This document shows, piece after piece, positions 25,328 to 34,753 of a DNA stretch of 64,000 nucleotides. The DNA lies in the NCBI RefSeq assembly GCF_019734195.1, contig NZ_JAASHM010000001.1, positions 124,001-188,000 of the forward strand. The letters run 5' to 3'. Positions within the stretch are counted from its first letter, which is position 1. Every line of letters starts with the position of its first letter. The stretch is from Clostridium sp. K13. Lineage in GTDB: Bacteria > Bacillota > Clostridia > Clostridiales > Clostridiaceae. Position numbers and translations under genes: made by a program. Under the pieces are notes generated by a model that did not search any database, had not been told where the DNA came from, and worked only from the letters and a program-made list of their open reading frames with translations.

Positions 25328-26266
25328 ATGCTAATATATGATAACAAGGCTTTTGATGAAGAAAGTAGAAATAATTATATAGCTCTTGGTAGCTTTGATG
25401 GATTACATTTAGGACACTTGTCATTAGTGAGAAAAGTTAAAAATTTAGCGGCGAAAAATGGTGGTAAATCAGTTGTTTTTACTTTTAAAAATCATCCTAG
25501 AACATTTATAAATATTAATAACAAAATAGAATTGATTATGACTAATGAAGAAAAGATTGAAGTTTTACAAAAAGAAGGTATAGATATACTGGCATTTAAA
25601 GATTTTGATGAAAAAATAATGAAAATGATGCCAGATGACTTTATTAAATGGTTATGTAAAACTTACAATGTAAAAGGAATTGTCGTAGGATTTAATTTTA
25701 AATTTGGTTATAAAAACTTAGGTGATATTGAACTTTTAAAAAAGTTCGAGGAAAAATATAAGTATGAATTATATGTAATGGAACCTTGTAAAATTCAAGA
25801 TGAAATAGTGAGTTCTACAACAATTAGGAAAGAGTTAATAGAAGGAAATGTAAGAAAAGCATTTAATATGTTATCTAGACCATATATGCTTTCTGGAAAA
25901 GTAATAGATGGTAAAAAACTAGGAAGAACTATAGGTTTTCCAACTGCCAATTTAGAGATTGATAAAGAAAAAGTTATTCCTAAAAAAGGAGTTTACTATA
26001 CTAATGTAAAATTTAATGAAAAAATTTTTAAAGGAATTACTTCTGTAGGGAATAATCCTACTGTAAATGGGCAAGAATTAACTGTAGAAACCTATATCTT
26101 AGATTTTAGTAATGATATATATGGAAAAGAAATTAATATTTATTTTATTGATAGAATTAGAGATGAAATAAAATTTAATAATATTAATGAATTAATTGAA
26201 CAATTAAAAAAAGATAAAAAATTTGCAGAGAAAAGTAGTGAAGTCATAGGTCAAAATAATATATAA
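25328..26266 (+). CDS. ribF: Bifunctional riboflavin kinase/FAD synthetase
   Basis: Converts riboflavin to FMN and then FAD. 312 residues. N-terminal adenylyltransferase domain: ALGSFDGLHLGHLSLV with HxGH-like nucleotide motif, FTFKNHPRTF, SSTTIRKELIEGNV. C-terminal kinase domain: GRTIGFPTANLEID and GVYYTNVKFN...TSVGNNPT. ATG 25328 behind ATAGGAG, 10 bases after truB. Last gene of the operon before the independent rpsO promoter; no FMN riboswitch is seen. Confidence 0.96.
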   Translation: MLIYDNKAFDEESRNNYIALGSFDGLHLGHLSLVRKVKNLAAKNGGKSVVFTFKNHPRTFININNKIELIMTNEEKIEVLQKEGIDILAFKDFDEKIMKMMPDDFIKWLCKTYNVKGIVVGFNFKFGYKNLGDIELLKKFEEKYKYELYVMEPCKIQDEIVSSTTIRKELIEGNVRKAFNMLSRPYMLSGKVIDGKKLGRTIGFPTANLEIDKEKVIPKKGVYYTNVKFNEKIFKGITSVGNNPTVNGQELTVETYILDFSNDIYGKEINIYFIDRIRDEIKFNNINELIEQLKKDKKFAEKSSEVIGQNNI

Positions 26267-26318
26267 TTTTTTATTATTAGATAATAAAATCTAAATAAAT
26301 TTAAAATTATAAATTATG

Positions 26319-26347
26319 TTTACAAGATAGACTTACTTTGCTATAAT
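26319..26347 (+). promoter_or_regulatory. rpsO promoter
   Basis: -35 TTTACA (26319-26324), 17 bases, -10 TATAAT (26342-26347). It leaves a leader of about 75 bases before the S15 start, where S15 feedback sites usually lie. Confidence 0.75.
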
Positions 26348-26431
26348 ATTTCATGAAGAACCTACTTCTAAGATTTGAGGGTGATTTCTCTTTTCCTGGA
26401 AATAGGGGATAAATTAATTGGAGGTGTCATT

Positions 26432-26695
26432 ATGGACGCAATAAGAAAGCAAGAATTAATCAAACAATACGGAAGACACGAAGGAGACACTGGTTCACCA
26501 GAAGTTCAAATCGCTCTTTTAACTGAAAGAATCAACTCATTAACTGGACACTTAAAAGTTCACAAAAAAGACCACCACTCAAGAAGAGGTCTTTTAATGA
26601 TGGTTGGACAAAGAAGAGGTCTTTTAAATTACTTAGCTGAACAAGATATCGAAAGATACAGAGCTATAATAGCACAATTAGGCTTAAGAAGATAG
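26432..26695 (+). CDS. rpsO: 30S ribosomal protein S15
   Basis: 87-residue primary 16S rRNA-binding protein of the small-subunit platform. Motifs [36 protein letters not shown] and [12 protein letters not shown] are diagnostic. Start ATG 26432 behind GGAGGTG; a longer frame to 26375 lies in the untranslated leader and is rejected. Has its own promoter and terminator. Base use is relatively rich in preferred codons, as for a highly expressed gene. Leader feedback control by S15 is known in the family but not demonstrated here. Confidence 0.98.
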   Translation: MDAIRKQELIKQYGRHEGDTGSPEVQIALLTERINSLTGHLKVHKKDHHSRRGLLMMVGQRRGLLNYLAEQDIERYRAIIAQLGLRR

Positions 26696-26701
26696 TCTTT
26701 A

Positions 26702-26731
26702 TAGAGCGGGTTTTATCCGCTCTATTATTTT
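26702..26731 (+). terminator. Terminator after rpsO
   Basis: TAGAGCGG/CCGCTCTA stem, then TTATTTT. Confidence 0.85.
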
Positions 26732-26779
26732 AAAAAAATTAAATTAGTAGAACCGTAAAACCTGAAGGGAGGTTATTAA

Positions 26780-28879
26780 ATGACTAATATACTAGAAAGA
26801 AATATAGCTGGTAGAAATATGAAAGTTGAGTTTGGTAGAGTTGGAATGTTATCAAATGCAGCTATTTTTATGAGCTATGGAGATACAGTAATATTAACAA
26901 ATGTTAATGCTTCAGAAAAACCAAGAGAAGGAATAGATTTCTTCCCATTAAGTGTTGAATATGAAGAAAGATTATACGCAGTTGGTAAAATACCAGGTGG
27001 ATTTATAAAAAGAGAAGGTAGACCTTCAGAAAATGCAATTCTTTTCGGAAGAGCTGTAGATAGACCATTAAGACCATTATTCCCTAAGGGATATAGAAAT
27101 GATGTTCAAGTGGTTTGTACAGTTGTATCTGTAGAACAAGATAACTTACCAGAAATTCTAGCAATTAATGCAGCATCAATGGCATTATCTCTATCAAGTA
27201 TTCCTTTTACAACTCCAGTTGCAGCAGTGCAAGTTGGATTAATCGATGGAAATTTTGTTTTAAACCCTACTTCAAAAGAAAGAGAAGAAAGTATTCTTCA
27301 ATTAACTGTTTGTGCAACTAAAGAAAGAGTTATGATGATTGAAGCTGGTGGAAATGAAATACCAGAAGATACAATGATTAAAGCAATTGAATATGGTTTT
27401 GAAAAGTGTCAGGATATAGTTGCATTCCAAGAAGAAGCAATGGCTAAGTTTGGAAAGGAAAAGGATGAACCTGTTCTTTATAAACCAGATGCAGAACTTA
27501 CAAAGGATATTCAAGAGTTCGCTGGTGAAATGATCAAAGAAGCTATGTGGATTACTGATAAAGATGAAAGAAATGCAGCAATGGATGTAGTAAACGATAA
27601 AATAACTGAAGAATTTGCAGAGAAGTATCCAGATACATTTGCAGATTCTAAAGAAATAGTTTATAACATGCAAAAAGAAGTAGTTAGAGATATGCTTTTA
27701 AACCATTCTAGAAGACCAGATGGAAGAGCTTTTGACGAAATAAGAAAGATTTCATGTGAAGTAGATTTACTTCCAAGAACTCATGGAACAGGTTTATTTA
27801 CAAGAGGATTAACTCAAGTTATGACTGTAGCTACTTTAGGAGCTGTTGGAGACATTCAAATTATAGATGGTATAGGTGAAACAGAATCTAAGAGATATAT
27901 GCATCACTATAACTTCCCTGCTTACTCTGTTGGTGAAGTAAAGCCATTAAGAGGTCCAGGTAGAAGAGAAATAGGTCATGGAGCTTTAGCAGAAAGAGCT
28001 TTAGAACCACTTATTCCTTCAGAAGAAGAATTCCCATATACAATTAGATTAGTTTCAGAAGTATTAAGCTCAAATGGTTCGACTTCTCAAGCTTCTGTTT
28101 GTGGATCTACATTAGCATTATTAGATGCAGGTGTTCCAATTAAGAGACCAGCAGCAGGTATTGCAATGGGGCTTATAACATCAGAAGATTTAAGCGAAGA
28201 AGAAGTTTTAACTGATATACAAGGAATCGAAGATTTCTTTGGAGATATGGACTTTAAAGTAGCTGGTACAACTGAAGGTATAACTTCAATTCAAGTTGAT
28301 ACTAAGATTAAGGGATTAAGCTTTAATGTAATTGAAAAAGCAATTAAAAATGCAAGAAAAGCTAGATTACACATTTTAGATAAAATTAACGAGTGTATAC
28401 CAGCACCAAAATCAGAAGTATCTAAATTTGCACCAAAAACATCAACTATTTCTATCGATCCAGAAAAGATAAGAGATGTTATTGGAGCAGGTGGTAAGGT
28501 TATTAATAAGATAATAGCTGATACAGGTGTTAAGATTGATATTAAAGAAGATGGTACAGTATTTGTTTCTTCACCAGATCATGATGGAGTAAATGAAGCT
28601 ATTAGAATTATTGAAGGATTAACTAAGGAAGTTCAAGCAGGTGAAGTTTACTTAGGAAAGGTAACTAAAATAGCTGCATTTGGTGCATTTATTGAAATCT
28701 TACCTAATAAAGAAGGACTTTGTCATATTTCTAAATTAGATAAGAAGAGAGTAGAAAAGGTTGAGGATGTTGTATCTGTTGGAGATGAAATTTTAGTTAA
28801 AGTAACTGAAATAGACTCTCAAGGAAGAATTAACCTTTCAAGAAAAGATGCTCTTCCACAAGATGAGGTAACTGAATAA
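26780..28879 (+). CDS. pnp: Polyribonucleotide nucleotidyltransferase (PNPase)
   Basis: Phosphorolytic 3' to 5' exoribonuclease of mRNA decay. 699 residues, full length. Two RNase PH-like domains ([31 protein letters not shown] in the first; [16 protein letters not shown] and [21 protein letters not shown] in the second), an alpha-helical linker, then KH ([16 protein letters not shown]) and S1 ([21 protein letters not shown]) domains. ATG 26780 behind GGGAGG. Followed by a strong terminator. Confidence 0.98.
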   Translation: MTNILERNIAGRNMKVEFGRVGMLSNAAIFMSYGDTVILTNVNASEKPREGIDFFPLSVEYEERLYAVGKIPGGFIKREGRPSENAILFGRAVDRPLRPLFPKGYRNDVQVVCTVVSVEQDNLPEILAINAASMALSLSSIPFTTPVAAVQVGLIDGNFVLNPTSKEREESILQLTVCATKERVMMIEAGGNEIPEDTMIKAIEYGFEKCQDIVAFQEEAMAKFGKEKDEPVLYKPDAELTKDIQEFAGEMIKEAMWITDKDERNAAMDVVNDKITEEFAEKYPDTFADSKEIVYNMQKEVVRDMLLNHSRRPDGRAFDEIRKISCEVDLLPRTHGTGLFTRGLTQVMTVATLGAVGDIQIIDGIGETESKRYMHHYNFPAYSVGEVKPLRGPGRREIGHGALAERALEPLIPSEEEFPYTIRLVSEVLSSNGSTSQASVCGSTLALLDAGVPIKRPAAGIAMGLITSEDLSEEEVLTDIQGIEDFFGDMDFKVAGTTEGITSIQVDTKIKGLSFNVIEKAIKNARKARLHILDKINECIPAPKSEVSKFAPKTSTISIDPEKIRDVIGAGGKVINKIIADTGVKIDIKEDGTVFVSSPDHDGVNEAIRIIEGLTKEVQAGEVYLGKVTKIAAFGAFIEILPNKEGLCHISKLDKKRVEKVEDVVSVGDEILVKVTEIDSQGRINLSRKDALPQDEVTE

Positions 28880-28889
28880 TAAAAATGTT

Positions 28890-28921
28890 AAAAGAGAATT
28901 TAAAATAATTCTCTTTTTTTT
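28890..28921 (+). terminator. Terminator after pnp
   Basis: AAAGAGAATT (28891-28900) and AATTCTCTTT (28907-28916), then a T-run to 28921. Confidence 0.9.
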
Positions 28922-28989
28922 ACTATATAGAATAAATATGATAAGATTAAAATAAACTAAAAGCAAATCGATAAAAAATGGAGGTAAAT

Positions 28990-30294
28990 ATGTTTAATTT
29001 ATATACATTAGATAATGGCTTAAGGGTTGTAACAGAATATATTGAGCATGTTAATTCTATAAGTGTAGGAATAATGGTTCAAAATGGTTCAAGAAATGAA
29101 AGTAAAGATGTTAATGGTATTTCACATTTTATAGAGCATATGTTTTTTAAGGGGACAGATAAAAGAAGTGCAAAGGAAATAGTACAAGAAATAGAAAATA
29201 TAGGTGGACAAATTAATGCTTATACAAGTAAAGAAACTACTTGTTATTATATAAAAGCATTAAATACTCATGTTGATTTATGTCTAGACGTAATTTCTGA
29301 TATGATATTAAATTCAAAATTCGATGAAGAAGAAATTGAAAAAGAAAAAGGTGTAGTTATTGAAGAAATAAATATGAGTCAAGATAATCCAGAAGATGTA
29401 TTAGACGAAATACATTCAGAAGCTATCTTTGGAAATAATTCTTTAGCATATCCTATTTTAGGGACACCTGATAGAATAAAATCTTTTAATAGAAAAAAGA
29501 TTAAGGACTATATTAGAACACATTATACTCCTTATAATTCTGTTCTTAGTATTTGTGGAAAATTTGATGAAAAAGAACTAAAAAAGCTTATTGAAGAGAA
29601 CTTCGGAAAATGGAGTAAGGATGATATATATAATCCAACATATGAAGCTATTTCTTTAAATCATGGAAGTAAATATTCAGAAAAGCAAATAGAACAAGTT
29701 CATATAAATTTAGGGTTAAATGGGTTACCATATGCTGATGATAAGTCATATTCGTTAGTATTATTAAATAATATATTTGGTGGTGGAGCATCATCAATAC
29801 TTTTCCAAAAAGTTAGAGAAGAATTAGGTTTATGCTATAGCGTTTATTCTTATATGCAACCATATTTAGGAGTTGGAACATTAAATATATATACAGGATT
29901 AAGCAATAAATATTGTGATAAAGCAATAAGTGTTATTAATAAGCATTTATATGATTTTGCTGATAAAGGTATAAGTAAAGAGTTATTAGAGATTAATAAA
30001 GAAAAGATTAAAGCAAGTTATATTTTAGGCTTAGAAAGTACTTCGTCTAGAATGTTTGCTAATGCAAAGTGCTTCTTGTTACAAAATAAAATAAAGACTC
30101 AAGAAGACGTTATTAATAGAATTAACAAAATAGATAATGATGACATAAACTATGTATTGGAGAGATGTTTTAAGCCAGGAATAGTTAGTAGTGCTTTTGT
30201 AGGGCAAGGAGTAGAAGCTGATAAATTAAATTCAATTATCAATGATTCTAAAGTTGCATATAAGAGTTGTACTGATGAAAAATTCCTATTGTAA
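28990..30294 (+). CDS. M16 family zinc peptidase (YmxG/MlpA-like)
   Basis: 434-residue predicted processing peptidase. Inverted zinc motif HFIEH (residues 46-50) with the downstream glutamate in GVVIEEINM; the second, inactive half carries the R-Y-like signature region FQKVREELGLCYSVYSY. The pair of M16 domains is complete. Start ATG 28990 behind GGAGG (28980-28984); ATG 28978 would lie on the Shine-Dalgarno. The order pnp, M16 peptidase, ymxH, aspartokinase matches the Bacillus pnp-mlpA-ymxH-dapG neighbourhood. Substrate unknown. Confidence 0.92.
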   Translation: MFNLYTLDNGLRVVTEYIEHVNSISVGIMVQNGSRNESKDVNGISHFIEHMFFKGTDKRSAKEIVQEIENIGGQINAYTSKETTCYYIKALNTHVDLCLDVISDMILNSKFDEEEIEKEKGVVIEEINMSQDNPEDVLDEIHSEAIFGNNSLAYPILGTPDRIKSFNRKKIKDYIRTHYTPYNSVLSICGKFDEKELKKLIEENFGKWSKDDIYNPTYEAISLNHGSKYSEKQIEQVHINLGLNGLPYADDKSYSLVLLNNIFGGGASSILFQKVREELGLCYSVYSYMQPYLGVGTLNIYTGLSNKYCDKAISVINKHLYDFADKGISKELLEINKEKIKASYILGLESTSSRMFANAKCFLLQNKIKTQEDVINRINKIDNDDINYVLERCFKPGIVSSAFVGQGVEADKLNSIINDSKVAYKSCTDEKFLL

Positions 30295-30419
30295 GTTTTG
30301 CTTATAGTTGATATATTATTTAAGGAGAGTAAAGTGCTAACTGGGTTTTAAGATTATATGTAAAGTAATATATTACCTATTGAATGCATAATATTATGTA
30401 TAACAAGGAGGTAAGTATT

Positions 30420-30725
30420 ATGAAGGATTTTGAATATTACGAAAAAAAGCCAGAAAGTCAACTTAGAGACTTAAGTGAGTTAGAAAGATATGAAATTTTT
30501 AACTTAGAAAGTGCAGAAAAGTATGACAGCGCTCAAAATATTGATTTTATAATTGACGAAGAAGGATATCTTAAATTCCTGGTTGTTGGTATTAGTACAA
30601 GTAAGTTTAGCTTCTTTGGTAGTAAGGAATATGTTGAAATACCATGGGAATGTGTAACAAAGGTTGGAACTAATGTCATAGTAATCTCTGCCGAGGAAGG
30701 AAAGATAAAAAGAGCGAGAGCTTAA
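30420..30725 (+). CDS. YlmC/YmxH family sporulation protein
   Basis: 101-residue PRC-barrel-like protein. Conserved ESAEKYDSAQNIDFIIDEEGYLKFLVV and EIPWECVTKVGTNVIVI; the family is linked to sporulation by position and expression, with no known biochemical role. Start ATG 30420 behind AAGGAGGT; the longer frame to 30384 has no ribosome binding site. Immediately precedes dapG (21 bases). Confidence 0.87.
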   Translation: MKDFEYYEKKPESQLRDLSELERYEIFNLESAEKYDSAQNIDFIIDEEGYLKFLVVGISTSKFSFFGSKEYVEIPWECVTKVGTNVIVISAEEGKIKRARA

Positions 30726-30746
30726 AAAACTTAAGGGGGAGATTCC

Positions 30747-31949
30747 TTGAATATCATAGTGCAAAAGTTCGGAGGAACATCTGTATCTACAGAGGAAAGA
30801 AGAAAACAAGTAATAAAAAAAATAGGGAAGGCAATTGAAAATGGATTTAAGCCAGTAGTAGTAGTATCTGCTATGGGAAGAATGGGAGAACCATATGCTA
30901 CGGACACCCTATTATCACTTGTAGATAGTAATTTTAAAAATAATAATAAAAGTGCTCAAGATTTATTAATGTGTTGTGGAGAAATAATAAGTTCAGTAGT
31001 TTTATGTAATGATTTATATAAGCATGGAATAACTGCAGTACCATTAACTGGAGGGCAAGCAGGAATTATAACAAATGAAGTTCATACTGATGCACAAGCT
31101 ATTGATGTAGATACTCATAATATAATAAAGATTCTAGAAGCTGGAAAGGTACCAGTAGTAACAGGATTCCAAGGAGTTACTAGAAATGGATTCTTCACAA
31201 CTTTAGGAAGAGGTGGAAGTGATACCTCAGCATGTATATTAGGAGTTGCATTAAAGGCTAAAGAGATAGATATATATACTGATGTTGATGGTATAATGAC
31301 AGCAGATCCAAGAATGGTAGAAGATGCATCTCTTATAAATGAAATGACATATAATGAAGTGTTCCAATTAGCTGATCAAGGTGCAAAGGTTATTCATCCA
31401 AAAGCTGTTGCTTTAGCTAAAAAGGGTAATGTACCATTAGTTATTAAGAATACTATGAATGATTCAAAGGGTACTGTAATTAAGAGTAATGTTTCAGAAG
31501 AGGAAAAAAGATTAATTTCTGGAATAACTCATTTAAATAATAGAATACAAGTAAGAGTAAGATTATCAGAAAATAAAGGTAAAAGCTCTTACAGAAGTCT
31601 TTTAGAATTATTAGCTAAAAATCATATTAGTTTAGACTTAATAAACATTTTCCCAGAACATCAAATGTTTACTATTGATTCAAGTGAAAAAGACAAACTT
31701 TCAGAAATTATGAGTAAGGCGGATATTAAGTATACTACTATTGAAGAATGTAGTACTATAGCTGTTGTTGGAGCTGGAATGAATGGAGTACCAGGAGTTA
31801 TGGCAAGAATAATAAATACTTTAACAAGTAATGAAATTGAAATATTACAAACAACAGATTCAAATATGACTATTTGGTGTTTAATTTATACTAAAAAAGT
31901 TCCTGACGCAATAAGATTACTTCATAAAGAGTTTGGTTTAGGTAAATAG
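30747..31949 (+). CDS. dapG: Aspartate kinase, DapG-like
   Basis: Phosphorylates aspartate, opening the lysine, diaminopimelate and threonine pathways. 400 residues. N-terminal kinase domain with VQKFGGTSVSTEERR (4-18), TGGQAGIITN, TTLGRGGSDTSA and DVDGIMTADPR. Two C-terminal ACT domains (GVPGVMARIINTLTSNEIEILQTTDS) allow feedback control. Start is TTG 30747 behind GGGGGAG. In Bacillus the neighbouring genes make dipicolinate (spoVF) and asd; those are absent here, but the link with ymxH is kept, suggesting supply of diaminopimelate during sporulation. Ends in a long terminator. No lysine riboswitch is present. Confidence 0.94.
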   Translation: MNIIVQKFGGTSVSTEERRKQVIKKIGKAIENGFKPVVVVSAMGRMGEPYATDTLLSLVDSNFKNNNKSAQDLLMCCGEIISSVVLCNDLYKHGITAVPLTGGQAGIITNEVHTDAQAIDVDTHNIIKILEAGKVPVVTGFQGVTRNGFFTTLGRGGSDTSACILGVALKAKEIDIYTDVDGIMTADPRMVEDASLINEMTYNEVFQLADQGAKVIHPKAVALAKKGNVPLVIKNTMNDSKGTVIKSNVSEEEKRLISGITHLNNRIQVRVRLSENKGKSSYRSLLELLAKNHISLDLINIFPEHQMFTIDSSEKDKLSEIMSKADIKYTTIEECSTIAVVGAGMNGVPGVMARIINTLTSNEIEILQTTDSNMTIWCLIYTKKVPDAIRLLHKEFGLGK

Positions 31950-31954
31950 TTAAT

Positions 31955-32007
31955 AAAAAGGTTCTTTAGTAAAGTTTAATATATTTTACTAAAGAACCTT
32001 TTTGTTT
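31955..32007 (+). terminator. Long terminator after dapG
   Basis: About 18-bp arms (AAAAAGGTTCTTTAGTAAA and TTTACTAAAGAACCTTTTT), then TGTTTT. Confidence 0.95.
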
Positions 32008-32105
32008 TATTTTATATAATAAATAATTATTAAGTGTATTTTAATATATAAGAATTTTATATATAATATATATATATATTATTTACGTAAGAAGGAGTAA
32101 GAGTT

Positions 32106-32381
32106 ATGGAAATAAATTTTAATGAAAAAGCAAAAGAAGCCTTAGAAAATTTAGTAAGAGAAAGTTCAGAAGAATATGTAAGAATAAAAGTCTTCTATGG
32201 ATGTGGAAGACCTGGATATGAATTATATTGTGATTTTAAGAGCGATGATGACGTTGAAGAAGTAATAGAGGGAATTAAGTTTGTTGTAAATAAAAAAGAT
32301 GTTAGAGCTTGTAATAAGCTTGAAATTAGATATGATAAAGAAGTTTATAATAAGGGATTTTATATTAAAGATTTAGATTAG
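32106..32381 (+). CDS. HesB/IscA-like small protein
   Basis: 91 residues with the overall layout of the HesB/IscA fold: MEINFNEKAKEALENLV start, a central strand region and a C-terminal half. The cysteines are atypical: GCGRPGYELYCD (about 34-45) and RACNKLE near residue 76, not the CGCG tail of A-type iron-sulfur carriers. It may belong to the HesB-related proteins of anaerobes that include selenoprotein forms. ATG 32106 behind GAAGGAG. Monocistronic between two terminators. Family call is moderate and function uncertain. Confidence 0.6.
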   Translation: MEINFNEKAKEALENLVRESSEEYVRIKVFYGCGRPGYELYCDFKSDDDVEEVIEGIKFVVNKKDVRACNKLEIRYDKEVYNKGFYIKDLD

Positions 32382-32387
32382 TATAGA

Positions 32388-32420
32388 GGCTATGCAATTT
32401 TTTTGCATAGCTTTTAATTT
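32388..32420 (+). terminator. Terminator after HesB-like gene
   Basis: GCTATGCA (32389-32396), loop ATTTTTT, TGCATAGC (32404-32411), then TTTTAATTTT. Confidence 0.9.
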
Positions 32421-32479
32421 TATAAATATTATTAAAAAAATTTGGGAAAAATAATGTAAAAAGGTTAGAGGTGAAAAAT

Positions 32480-32929
32480 ATGAGCGATAAAACAATTAAA
32501 GAATTAAATAAATTTCTAACAGGAATTCATATGGGAGGGGCTACTTTTAAAGATTATTTAGATAAAGCACAAAATTTAGAATTTAAAAGTACTTTAAAAA
32601 AAATTATAGAATCATTTAAAGTACATGAAGCAGCTATAACTCATAGAATAGAAGCATTAGGAGGAAATGCAAGTGATTCATTGGGGATAAGGGGAAATAT
32701 AGTAGAAGCATTTGAAAAGATAAAACTTATACCTGTTGATACAGATGCTGAAGTTTGTGAACATGCAATAAAGGCTATTAATATGGGAATAAAAAATGCA
32801 AATAAATTTATGGAAGAAAATAAAAATATGGAACAAAATGTAATGAATGATATAAAAGGTGTAATAAAAGATTATGATGATCATTTAGCTGTTTTAAACA
32901 ATTTAAAAACTAAATTATGCAAATATTAG
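32480..32929 (+). CDS. DUF2383/PA2169-type four-helix-bundle protein
   Basis: 149 residues, strongly helical and ferritin-like: NKFLTGIHMGGATFKDYLDKAQN, FKSTLKKIIESFKVHEAAITHRIEALGG, and a C-terminal KDYDDHLAVLNNLK. The spaced E/H residues (HEAAITHRIE, DYDDH) could bind metal, but iron binding is not shown for the family. Start ATG 32480 behind GAGGTG; GTG 32471 lies in the ribosome binding site. Sits in a run of small stand-alone stress-type genes. Confidence 0.72.
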   Translation: MSDKTIKELNKFLTGIHMGGATFKDYLDKAQNLEFKSTLKKIIESFKVHEAAITHRIEALGGNASDSLGIRGNIVEAFEKIKLIPVDTDAEVCEHAIKAINMGIKNANKFMEENKNMEQNVMNDIKGVIKDYDDHLAVLNNLKTKLCKY

Positions 32930-32991
32930 TGAAATTTTTGAGGTTATGGTATATACTTATTAAGAGAAATTATAGATTGTGAGGAATTTTT

Positions 32992-33783
32992 ATGAAAAAA
33001 TTATTAAAAACATCTGGAATATTAGGAATTTTGACTATTTTTGTTTTAATTTGTTTTGGATGCAGTAAGAATGTCGAAATGGTAAGACCAGCTACAGCAG
33101 AAGAAGCAATGGATTTATTTAATAAGTATAACTTAGAAAATAATGTAGAAGAAATGGTTAAATTATATTCAAATGAATATATAGATTATCTTGGATATGA
33201 TGCAAACCAAATAATAAAGGTAATGAAGAAAAATAGAAAAGAGCTTAATATAAAATCATCAACAACAAAAAGTATAGAAGATATAAATGAAAATTTAAAA
33301 AAAGCAGTAGTAACTATTTCAGCAGTAGTAGATGGTAATGATACGACTGAGGATTATGTATATGCAATAATTAAAGAAGATAATGGATGGGCAGTTTCAC
33401 CAGATGGTATTACTGAATGCATAGATTTTGATGTTCCAATGGATAAGGAAAAAGAATTTAATTTAAACTTAGTTAAAGAAGCTGTTCAATTTGATGGTGC
33501 ACTTATAAGAGTTAATTTATATAATGGTACTAGTAATTCTTATGTTTTTGGAACTGCAGATGAGAAAACAGAAATTGTAGTTGAAACAACAGAAGGAACA
33601 TTTAAAAGTGTAGTAGAAGAACCACAAAAAATAGATAAAAAAGCAAGAAGTTACTTTATAGCAAAAATTCAAGATTTAAAAGGTGACATAACAAAAGTTA
33701 CAGTAACTTCATTATTTGAGCTTGATAAAGATGGAAATCCAATTGTAGATACTAAACAAGATATAACAGCTTATAGTAAATAA
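32992..33783 (+). CDS. Lipoprotein with SnoaL/NTF2-like domain, unknown function
   Basis: 263 residues. Signal MKKLLKTSGILGILTIFVLICFGC with lipobox ICFGC (Cys about 24), so a membrane-anchored extracellular protein. Residues about 35-130 (ATAEEAMDLFNKYNLENNVEEMVKLYS...VVTISAVVDGND...DNGWAVSP) read like an NTF2/SnoaL-type fold, and the C-terminal 120 residues like a beta-rich domain. No known function. ATG 32992 with GAGGAA. Converges on the DUF5685 gene across a shared terminator. Confidence 0.75.
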   Translation: MKKLLKTSGILGILTIFVLICFGCSKNVEMVRPATAEEAMDLFNKYNLENNVEEMVKLYSNEYIDYLGYDANQIIKVMKKNRKELNIKSSTTKSIEDINENLKKAVVTISAVVDGNDTTEDYVYAIIKEDNGWAVSPDGITECIDFDVPMDKEKEFNLNLVKEAVQFDGALIRVNLYNGTSNSYVFGTADEKTEIVVETTEGTFKSVVEEPQKIDKKARSYFIAKIQDLKGDITKVTVTSLFELDKDGNPIVDTKQDITAYSK

Positions 33784-33828
33784 AATAAATACCAGTAGCT
33801 TTTTAGCTACTGGTATTTATTTTATTAT
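33782..33828. terminator. Bidirectional terminator between converging genes
   Basis: AAATAAATACCAGTAGCT and AGCTACTGGTATTTATTT around a TTTT loop, with T-rich tails on both strands. The DUF5685 stop codon lies at the loop edge. Confidence 0.9.
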
Positions 33829-34711
33829 TTTCTATAGCAGGTATTTTATTTACAATTTCATAGTATTTATTTATCATTCCTAAATTTATTACATTTTCAA
33901 TAATACTATAATGTTTTTTGAAAGGAATACCTTTAAGAAAATCACTACAATTTACAAGACAATTTGAAATATAAAAGTCAATCTCATTAATACAAGATAA
34001 AATTAATTCATCAAAGCTTAATGAATTTGAGTTAAATAATACATTATATGGATTGAAATTATTAGTATTAAGATCATCTTTCAAATCATCAAGAGCATCT
34101 ATTAAATAAATCCATTTTCCTATAAAATATCCAAGGTTATATAGATTTTCTCGTAGAGTATTTGAGTCATCTTCAAATTCATATGGATAATCACTCAAAA
34201 TACTTCCCATTACATCACTAAAAGGATGAGTTATTTCATCTAAGGAAGAAAAATTTTTTTCTCTTTCAAGATAAGATAATAGTTCTATATTTTTTGAAAT
34301 TTTATTAGAAATATTGTCTAATTCAAGTAAGCTTTTTTTTGACGATGAAGAAAGGAGAAGTTTAAAAAGTTTACTTTTTACACTTTTATCATCCTTTATG
34401 TTATCTTTTAGTTTGTAATCAAAAAGGAGTATACTTAAATTAGCACAATAATTTAAAGCATTTGTTTTTTTTGTTATTATAATGTTTTTACTTGGGTGTC
34501 TTAAACATTTAATTGAATCAAAATTTAGAGGAGTACCATAAAGTCCATCTAATAAAAATCCTATAAAGGTTAAGTCGTAATTTAAACAGAATCTTGGAAT
34601 ATTTCCGTATTCTCTTTTAATTTCATTACATAAACCACAATAATAGCTTCTAAAGTATTCAAATTCTTTAAACTTTAGTTCGCTTTTAAGAGGTGTAACA
34701 TAGCCAAACAT
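33803..34711 (-). CDS. DUF5685 family protein
   Basis: 302 residues, mostly helical. The family N-terminus MFGYVTPLKSELKFKEFEYF and Cys25-x2-Cys28 (YYCGLCNEIKREYG) are clear, with a further conserved-looking CLRHP (about residues 68-72). The C-terminal part has a helix WIYLIDALDDLKDDLNTN (about 217-234) followed by NNFNPYN. To my eye this resembles the second aspartate-rich motif of trans-prenyl synthases such as phytoene synthase; that fold link is inference. Start ATG 34711 behind GGAGAAG. Third gene of the - strand locus with the J-like and cysteine-string proteins; 42 bases separate it from the J-like gene. Confidence 0.85.
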   Translation of the reverse strand: MFGYVTPLKSELKFKEFEYFRSYYCGLCNEIKREYGNIPRFCLNYDLTFIGFLLDGLYGTPLNFDSIKCLRHPSKNIIITKKTNALNYCANLSILLFDYKLKDNIKDDKSVKSKLFKLLLSSSSKKSLLELDNISNKISKNIELLSYLEREKNFSSLDEITHPFSDVMGSILSDYPYEFEDDSNTLRENLYNLGYFIGKWIYLIDALDDLKDDLNTNNFNPYNVLFNSNSLSFDELILSCINEIDFYISNCLVNCSDFLKGIPFKKHYSIIENVINLGMINKYYEIVNKIPAIENNKINTSS

Positions 34712-34753
34712 TAAACTTCTCCTTTATTAAGGTAAAATATATTTAAATAAGAA

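Noticed and set aside
27302-27673. Antisense frame inside pnp
   Set aside because: Shadow of the pnp codon pattern; no start signal and cysteine/phenylalanine-rich nonsense composition.
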